DNA from: Extensimonas sp963708545
GTDB taxonomy: Bacteria; Pseudomonadota; Gammaproteobacteria; Burkholderiales; Burkholderiaceae_C
Assembly: GCA_963708545.1 (NCBI GenBank)
Contig: CAVPUD010000150.1
Span: 1-57,341 of the forward strand
Length of the DNA: 57,341 nt
Direction of reading: 5' to 3'
A program made the position numbers and the translations under genes. A model generated the notes under the pieces. That model ran no database searches, had not been told where the DNA came from, and saw only the letters and a program-made list of their open reading frames with translations. This document shows, one piece after another, positions 52,578 through 57,341 of the stretch (positions are counted from its first letter, which is position 1; every line of letters starts with the position of its first letter).

Positions 52578-52793
52578 TCAATGTTCGGGGCTCGGCTCGG
52601 TCTGATAGACGTAGGGCTTTTGCGGCACGGCCGCGGCGCGGTACTCGCGCCACAGGCGTCTATCGACCTTTTTGTCCCACAGCAGGGCGCGGCCCGCACG
52701 CTGCTGCTCCTCGAGCGCGGGCTTTTGCTGCTTGAGCTGCTGGAGGAACTGCGTGACGTCTGACTGGTAATCGGGACGGCGGAAAAGCGACAT
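52578..52793 (-). CDS. DUF3460 family protein
   Basis: This 71-residue protein begins MSLFRRPDYQSDVTQFLQQL and ends PQKPYVYQTEPSPEH, which I recognise as the DUF3460 family of short betaproteobacterial proteins without known function. It is highly charged and without membrane segments. It precedes scpA on the same strand and follows metG, with the 180-bp repeat in between. Confidence 0.8.
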   Translation of the reverse strand: MSLFRRPDYQSDVTQFLQQLKQQKPALEEQQRAGRALLWDKKVDRRLWREYRAAAVPQKPYVYQTEPSPEH

Positions 52794-52846
52794 GGCGTGG
52801 CAACCTTTGCAAGAAAACGACGATGGGAAGCAGAAATCTGGCGTTC

Positions 52847-53026
52847 AACCCAGATTGTCCATTAGGACGCGGGATGATGGCGAGGCGGCTGGCGCGGCAG
52901 TTTGGTCGCGGGTGAGAAGTCCATGGCCGGTGCCATGGACGCCGAAACCGCGGCCAAAATGACCGTCAGGCGTCCGCCAGCGCCCGCGTAGGTGCGCAGC
53001 ACCGCCTAATGGACAATTTGGGTTCA
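52847..53026 (-). repeat. 180-bp terminal-inverted-repeat element, copy B
   Basis: This is the second copy of the element at 18702-18881, of the same length. Read on the minus strand it begins TGAACCCAAATTG directly at the metG stop codon and ends GGTT. The ends CCCAGATTGTCCATTAGG and the partner are inverted repeats, and the internal hairpin GTCCATGGC-CGGT-GCCATGGAC is kept with a changed loop, a compensated or loop-only difference. It separates metG from the DUF3460 gene. Confidence 0.8.
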
Positions 53027-55096
53027 ACGCACGCGCATCCCCGGCTCGGCGCCGGGCCAGGGGTTGAGCACGTAAATGCCGGGGTGCGCTTTCTCGTCGG
53101 CGTGGCTCGCGGCGAGCACCATGCCTTCGCTGACGCCGAACTTCATCTTGCGCGGCGCGAGGTTGGCCACCACCACGGTGAGCTTGCCCACCAGATCGGC
53201 CGGCTGGTAGGCGCTGGCGATGCCCGAAAACACGTTGCGCAGCCGCCCCTCCCCCACGTCGAGCGTGAGGCGCAGCAGCTTGGTGGAGCCCTCGACGGGC
53301 GCGCAATCGACGATTTTTGCGATGCGCAGGTCGATCTTGGCGAAGTCGTCTATGGTGATGGTGGGCGCGATGGGCGCGCCGCCGGGCGCTATACCTGTGA
53401 TAGCTTCAGGCGCTTGATGCTCCTGCGCTGGAGGCGCAAAAAGGGCTTCGAGCTGGGCGCGCTCCACGCGGTGCATGAGGTGCTCGTAAGCGCCGATCCG
53501 ATGCCCCGCGCCCAGCACCTCTTCGGCGCTCGCGAACGTGAGCGGCGCGATGCGCAAAAAGGCTTCGACCTGCGCCGCGAGCGCGGGCAGCACGGGCTTG
53601 AGCACGATGGTCAGCAAGCGGAACGCCTCGATGCAAGTGGTGCAGACGTCGTGCAGGCGCTCTTGCAACGCGGGCTGCTTGGCGAGCTCCCAGGGCTTGT
53701 TCTGGTCCACGTATTCGTTCACGCGGTCGGCCAGCAGCATGGTTTCGCGCAGCGCCTTGCCGTAGTCGCGTTCGGCGAGCAGCTCGGCGATCGCAGGCAC
53801 GCTGGTGCGCAGGTGATCGAGCAGCGCGTCGCCGTCGGCCGATACCTCGCCCAGCACGCCATCGAAGCGCTTGGCGATGAAGCCCGCCGCGCGCGCGGCG
53901 ATGTTCACGTACTTGCCCACCAAATCTGCGTTGACGCGCGCCATGAAGTCATCGGCGTTGAAGTCGATGTCCTCGTTGCGGCAGCTGAGCTTGGCCGCGA
54001 GGTAGTAGCGCAGCCACTCGGGGTTCATGCCCAGCTGCAGGTATTTGAGCGGATCGAGCCCGGTGCCGCGGCTCTTGCTCATCTTTTCGCCGTTGTTCAC
54101 GGTCAAAAAGCCGTGCACGAACACCTTGGTCGGCGTCTTGCGCCCCGAAAAATGCAGCGTGGCGGGCCAGAACAGCGTATGGAAGTAGATGATGTCCTTG
54201 CCGATGAAGTGGTACTGCTCGACCTCGGGGTCGGCCATGAAGGCGTCGTAGTCCTTGCCGATCTTGCCGAAGTAGTTTTTCAGCGAGGCCAGGTAGCCAA
54301 TCGGCGCGTCCAGCCAGACGTAAAAATATTTGCCCGGTGCGTCGGGGATTTCGATGCCGAAGTACGGCGCGTCGCGGCTGATGTCCCAGTCGGCGAGGCG
54401 GCTCTTGCCTTCCTCGTCGGGCACGAACCACTCGCGGATCTTGTTGAGTACCTCGGGCTGCAAGCGCCCGGGCTCGCTCGTCCAGGCTTCGAGAAAGGCG
54501 CTGCAGCGCGGGTCGGAGAGCTTGAAAAAATAATGCTCCGAGCTTTTGAGCACCGGCGTCGCGCCCGAGAGCGCCGAGTACGGGTTTTTGAGCTCGGTCG
54601 GCGCATAGACGGCGCCGCAGGCCTCGCAGCTGTCGCCGTACTGGTCCTGCGCGCCGCACTTAGGGCATTCGCCCTTGATGAAGCGGTCGGGCAGGAACAT
54701 GCCTTTTTGCGGGTCGAAGAACTGCTCTATCGTCTTCGTGACGATGAGGCCGTTGGCCTTGAGGTCGCGGTAGATCGCCTGGGCAAGCTCGTGGTTTTCG
54801 GGGCCGTCGGTGCTGTGCCAGTTGTCGAACGCGATGTGAAAGCCGTCGAGGTATTGCTTGCGCCCCGCAGCGATCTCGGCCACGAACTGCTGCGGCGTCT
54901 TGCCGGCCTTTTCGGCGGCGATCATGATGGGCGCACCGTGCGCGTCGTCGGCACAGACGAAATACACCTCATGCCCGTGCATGCGCTGCATGCGCACCCA
55001 GATGTCGGCCTGGATGTATTCCATGATGTGGCCGATGTGGAAATTGCCATTGGCATACGGCAAGGCCGTGGTGACGAACAGTTTGCGGTCAGACAT
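53024..55096 (-). CDS. metG: Methionyl-tRNA synthetase
   Basis: MetG charges tRNA-Met. The 690-residue protein has the HIGH-type motif ANGNFHIGHIMEYI, the zinc cysteines in CPKCGAQDQYGDSCEACG, the KMSKS motif in GEKMSKSRGTGL and a C-terminal tRNA-binding domain (FAKIDLRIAKIVDC to LGVSEGMVLAAS-like FGVSEGMVLAAS). The linker between the anticodon-binding and C-terminal domains (PPAQEHQAPEAITGIAPGGA) is encoded by a copy of the 50-bp repeat. The stop TGA is the first codon of the 180-bp element. Confidence 0.97.
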   Translation of the reverse strand: MSDRKLFVTTALPYANGNFHIGHIMEYIQADIWVRMQRMHGHEVYFVCADDAHGAPIMIAAEKAGKTPQQFVAEIAAGRKQYLDGFHIAFDNWHSTDGPENHELAQAIYRDLKANGLIVTKTIEQFFDPQKGMFLPDRFIKGECPKCGAQDQYGDSCEACGAVYAPTELKNPYSALSGATPVLKSSEHYFFKLSDPRCSAFLEAWTSEPGRLQPEVLNKIREWFVPDEEGKSRLADWDISRDAPYFGIEIPDAPGKYFYVWLDAPIGYLASLKNYFGKIGKDYDAFMADPEVEQYHFIGKDIIYFHTLFWPATLHFSGRKTPTKVFVHGFLTVNNGEKMSKSRGTGLDPLKYLQLGMNPEWLRYYLAAKLSCRNEDIDFNADDFMARVNADLVGKYVNIAARAAGFIAKRFDGVLGEVSADGDALLDHLRTSVPAIAELLAERDYGKALRETMLLADRVNEYVDQNKPWELAKQPALQERLHDVCTTCIEAFRLLTIVLKPVLPALAAQVEAFLRIAPLTFASAEEVLGAGHRIGAYEHLMHRVERAQLEALFAPPAQEHQAPEAITGIAPGGAPIAPTITIDDFAKIDLRIAKIVDCAPVEGSTKLLRLTLDVGEGRLRNVFSGIASAYQPADLVGKLTVVVANLAPRKMKFGVSEGMVLAASHADEKAHPGIYVLNPWPGAEPGMRVR
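53397..53444 (+). repeat. ~50-bp dispersed repeat, copy 6, inside metG
   Basis: TGATAGCTTCAGGCGCTTGA and GCGCTGGAGGCGCAAAAAG match the intergenic copies (for example 52529) but lie within metG in frame. The stretch encodes part of the interdomain linker, around FAPPAQEHQAPEAITG. It has no stop in the metG frame. Confidence 0.6.
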
Positions 55097-55350
55097 GCGG
55101 AAAATGGCTTTCGTGGCTGGGCAGTGCAGCAAAGCAGGCGCTCGATGAACCCCTTGCACCGTGGCAGGGAAACCGTGGATTTTAGGGCCCGCGGCCGCAG
55201 CAGCGTACCGCAAGCCTCCCCCCTGTCGCACACGCTGCCGAGCAACACCATGCGCCGCAGGTGTTTGCCCGCCCGTGGCGCAGAGCGCAGACAATTGCGC
55301 CTTTCCCTCGCCCTATCTTCGCCCATCTTGGCACTTTTCGGATTTTTCGC

Positions 55351-56442
55351 ATGACCGTCCGCACTGAAACGATTTTGCAGGCCCTCGCGCAGGTGCGCGA
55401 CCCCCACACCGACCAAGACTACGTCAGCACGCGTACTGTGCGCAATGTGCGCATCGACGGAGGCGACGTTTCCTTCGAGCTCGAACTCGGCTACCCCGCG
55501 CAAAGCCTCGTTCCCGCGTTGCAGCAAAGCCTCGCGGCTGCGGCCCGCAGCGTGCCCGGCGTGCAGCAGGTGCAGGTGCACATCACGAGCCGCGTACAAG
55601 CACACGCCGTGCAGCGCGGCGTGCCGCTGCTGCCCGAAGTGAAAAACATCATCGCCGTAGCCTCGGCCAAGGGCGGCGTGGGCAAGAGCACCACTGCCGC
55701 GAACCTCGCGCTCGCGCTCGCGGCCGAAGGCGCGCGCGTGGGCGTGCTCGACGCCGACATCTACGGCCCGAGCCAGCCCATGATGCTGGGCCTTGGCGGC
55801 AAACCGCAAAGCCTGGACGGCAAGACCATGGAGCCGCTGCAAAACCACGGCCTGCAAGTCATGTCCATAGGTTTCCTGGTCGAGCCCGAGCAGGCCATGA
55901 TCTGGCGCGGCCCCATGGCCACGCAGGCGCTCGAACAGTTGCTGCGCCAGACGCACTGGCAGGGCCTCGACTACCTCATCGTCGATATGCCGCCCGGCAC
56001 CGGCGACATCCAGCTCACGCTGAGCCAGCGCACGCCCGTGACGGGCGCCGTGATCGTCACCACGCCGCAGGACATTGCGCTGCTGGACGCGCGCAAGGGC
56101 ATCACCATGTTCGAAAAAGTCGGCGTGCCCATCCTCGGCATCGTCGAAAACATGGCCGTGCACGTGTGCAGCCAGTGCGGCCACGCCGAGCACATCTTCG
56201 GTGCCGAGGGCGGCAAGCGGATGGCCGCCGAATGCGGCCTGCCCTACCTGGGCGCGCTGCCGCTGGACTTGCGCATCCGCGAACAGGCCGACCGCGGTCA
56301 GCCCACCGTGGTGGCCGACCCGGCATCCGAGGCCGCGCAAACCTACCGGCACATCGCGCGCAGTGTGGCCGCGCGCATCGCGCTGCAAGGCAAGGACTAT
56401 TCGGCCAAGTTCCCGCCCATCAGCGTGCAGCAAGGCGGCTGA
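55351..56442 (+). CDS. Mrp/NBP35 iron-sulfur carrier (ApbC)
   Basis: Mrp/ApbC is a P-loop ATPase that carries or inserts Fe-S clusters. The 363-residue protein has an N-terminal DUF59-like domain (ETILQALAQVRDPHTDQDYV), the deviant Walker A SAKGGVGKSTTAANLALAL, and the Fe-S ligand CSQCG in the later part, with VLDADIYGPSQPMMLGL and VDMPPGTGDIQLTL. The start at 55351 is chosen as the family start. It is divergent from metG, a common gene order. A hairpin at 56443-56480 follows its stop without a T run. Confidence 0.92.
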   Translation: MTVRTETILQALAQVRDPHTDQDYVSTRTVRNVRIDGGDVSFELELGYPAQSLVPALQQSLAAAARSVPGVQQVQVHITSRVQAHAVQRGVPLLPEVKNIIAVASAKGGVGKSTTAANLALALAAEGARVGVLDADIYGPSQPMMLGLGGKPQSLDGKTMEPLQNHGLQVMSIGFLVEPEQAMIWRGPMATQALEQLLRQTHWQGLDYLIVDMPPGTGDIQLTLSQRTPVTGAVIVTTPQDIALLDARKGITMFEKVGVPILGIVENMAVHVCSQCGHAEHIFGAEGGKRMAAECGLPYLGALPLDLRIREQADRGQPTVVADPASEAAQTYRHIARSVAARIALQGKDYSAKFPPISVQQGG

Positions 56443-56479
56443 CGCCCACCGTCGCCGGCAGGCGCCGCCTGCAGTGGGC

Positions 56480-56701
56480 GCAGAGCTCAATCCGATAATT
56501 CGAGGCTGGGCAGGTTACTTTAATCAGGGGCCAGTCAGCCACGAATACCGTTTCATCCAAGATTACACTGAGCGTCGGCTGCGGATCTGGTTACGACGGC
56601 GGAGTGGCAAAAACGGAACGGGTTACCGCCAATACCCGAATGAGTACCTGTATGAAAAACTGGGCCTCTACCGTTTGCCATTAAGCCGCGCCACCTGCTG
56701 A
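56480..56701 (+). pseudogene. Group II intron maturase, C-terminal fragment
   Basis: A 73-codon piece reads ELNPIIRGWAGYFNQGPVSH, then QDYTERRLRIWLRRRSGK and YPNEYLYEKLGLYRLPLSR with a stop. This is the C-terminal (maturase X to end) part of a group II intron reverse transcriptase. The reverse transcriptase domain and the intron 5' end are absent; the fragment starts abruptly after the hairpin behind mrp. Confidence 0.82.
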
Positions 56702-56730
56702 ATGCGAAGGCCTGATGATGTCCTGAAAGA

Positions 56731-56843
56731 GAGCCGGATGCGGGAAATCTGCACGTCCGGTTCGACGAGCGGGGTGTGGAAACGGAGCGACGGGCCAACA
56801 ACGGCCTTTTATCGCCACCGCGCCACACTTCGACTCTACCCCG
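56731..56843 (+). ncRNA. Group II intron 3' end: domains V and VI (remnant)
   Basis: Behind the maturase stop lies the catalytic domain V, GAGCCGGATGCGGGAAATCT followed by GCACGTCCGGTTC, a 34-nt hairpin with the usual bulge. A long stem follows in which GGGGTGTGG (56771-56779) can pair with CCACAC...CTACCCC (56823-56842), as expected for domain VI, with an A inside TTCGACTC as possible branch point. The intron 3' end would be near 56843. It cannot splice without its 5' parts. Confidence 0.72.
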
Positions 56844-56870
56844 AGTAATTTTCAAAAAATTTAGTGAATT

Positions 56871-56900
56871 GCTGGTGAAGCGGCTGAGTTTTTCACCAGC
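56871..56900. other. Hairpin between intron tail and attC-like site
   Basis: GCTGGTGAA and TTCACCAGC form a perfect 9-bp stem around a 12-base loop. It lies in the 60 bp between the intron 3' end and the attC-like site. It could be a terminator for the leftward toxin transcript, but there is no T run right after it. Confidence 0.35.
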
Positions 56901-56902
56901 CT

Positions 56903-56981
56903 GCTAACGTTTGAGTTCAGGCCGCGGCCCATCAGGGCCGTCGCGCCTGCAACGAATTGTTCGGCGCCGACTGACGTTAGA
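56903..56981 (-). other. attC-like recombination site (integron cassette end)
   Basis: The 79-bp stretch has outer boxes GCTAACG and CGTTAG as inverted repeats. Inside, AGTCGGC pairs with an arm that reads AGTTCAGGC, that is the same bases with two extra (unpaired) ones. Such extrahelical bases are the mark of attC sites. The site begins at the stop codon of the toxin gene, as in integron gene cassettes. No integrase is in the window. A chance palindrome cannot be excluded. Confidence 0.45.
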
Positions 56982-57315
56982 GCGCCAACGCGAGGCGCAA
57001 GCCTTCATCTACTCTTTGCACGACTGCGCCGGGCAATGACTTCACCTTCTCGGTGAGAGTGCTCTTGTTGATGGTGATGACTTGCGAAACGTTGACGACA
57101 GAAGGTTTAGGCAAACCCGATTCTGACTTTGAAAGCCGCACATTACCCGGCGCCTCACCCAACGCGATATTGGTGGTGATTACCGCAACGATAACGGTGG
57201 CAATACGGCTTTCATTGAAAGGCTTGGATTGAATGACCAGGACTGGCCGCCTGTAACCCGGACCAGACCCAACAGGGTCTGCAAGATCAGCCCACCAGAC
57301 CTCACCACGCTTCAT
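56977..57315 (-). CDS. PemK/MazF-family toxin
   Basis: This 112-residue protein is a MazF/PemK-type endoribonuclease toxin: MKRGEVWWADLADPVGSGPG, GYRRPVLVIQSKPFNESRIA, VVNVSQVITINKSTLTEKV and the final helix VQRVDEGLRLAL are typical. It would cut mRNA at specific short sequences. The start overlaps a reading frame upstream that is probably the antitoxin. The stop lies inside the attC-like site. Confidence 0.88.
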   Translation of the reverse strand: MKRGEVWWADLADPVGSGPGYRRPVLVIQSKPFNESRIATVIVAVITTNIALGEAPGNVRLSKSESGLPKPSVVNVSQVITINKSTLTEKVKSLPGAVVQRVDEGLRLALAL

Positions 57316-57341
57316 TGCCCAGAACCTTCAACTGGGCCTTT
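57302..57341 (-). CDS. Partial gene, probable antitoxin of the MazF pair
   Basis: The last bases of the window on the minus strand read KAQLKVLGNEAW and a TGA stop that overlaps the toxin start by 14 bp. Overlap of this kind is usual for antitoxin-toxin pairs. The rest is outside the window, so the family cannot be told. Confidence 0.4.
   Translation of the reverse strand, partial: KAQLKVLGNEAW

Noticed and set aside
1..57341. CRISPR arrays, tRNA or rRNA genes, prophage genes
   Set aside because: I saw no regularly spaced direct repeats with unique spacers, no tRNA-like cloverleaf that I could trust, no rRNA signature and no phage structural genes.

Overview
The window is GC-rich DNA from a betaproteobacterium, most likely Comamonadaceae (Acidovorax/Alicycliphilus-like). 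I infer this from protein character, from gene order (odhA-odhB-lpdA-zapE; pepA-holC divergent to lptFG; clpS-clpA; panD/nadB/scpA/metG/mrp) and from small intergenic repeats I recall from that family. It is mostly ordinary chromosome: about 43 credible protein genes on both strands. I recognise no tRNA, rRNA or CRISPR array. The many long antisense ORFs are shadows caused by high GC.

Layout. Positions 1-1645 are damaged: pieces of a DUF47/Pit phosphate transport pair and of two ABC-2 permeases, full of one-base shifts, are joined to a phoH-like gene without its start. This looks like a chimeric or low-quality contig end. From 1.6 to 11.5 kb come phoH, bktB thiolase, glgB coupled to a universal stress gene, pagL, crcB, bamD, a PP2C phosphatase, a frameshifted coiled-coil gene and zapE. 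From 11.6 to 17.4 kb lies the 2-oxoglutarate dehydrogenase operon. From 17.6 to 27.4 kb are an AI-2E family permease, an orphan amino-acid binding protein, holC, pepA, lptFG, cbiX, cysB and an aminotransferase. From 27.5 to 31.8 kb is an acyl-CoA operon (two hydratase-fold proteins, two dehydrogenases) behind a promoter with a likely operator. From 31.9 to 38.3 kb are clpA, clpS and dnaE. From 38.4 to 43 kb are a DUF2917 gene, a MocR regulator, lplT and a metallo-hydrolase. From 43.1 to 48.1 kb is a valine-catabolism cluster (mmsB, acyl-CoA dehydrogenase, mmsA) with a divergent LysR regulator. From 48.1 to 57.3 kb are a Doc-type toxin-antitoxin pair, a tautomerase, panD, nadB, scpA, metG, mrp, a group II intron remnant, an attC-like site and a PemK/MazF toxin.

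The most unusual content is non-coding: at least five families of small repeats. There are two 180-bp elements with terminal inverted repeats, each providing the TGA stop of the gene before it; two 77-79-bp elements, one inside the sucA-sucB operon; one 169-bp element with perfect 22-bp ends beside the toxin-antitoxin operator; one 107-bp long palindrome; and six copies of a ~50-bp repeat, one of which lies inside metG and encodes its interdomain linker. A 15-unit heptanucleotide tandem repeat fills the leader of the aminotransferase gene, and the right edge looks like a degraded integron cassette next to a group II intron tail.
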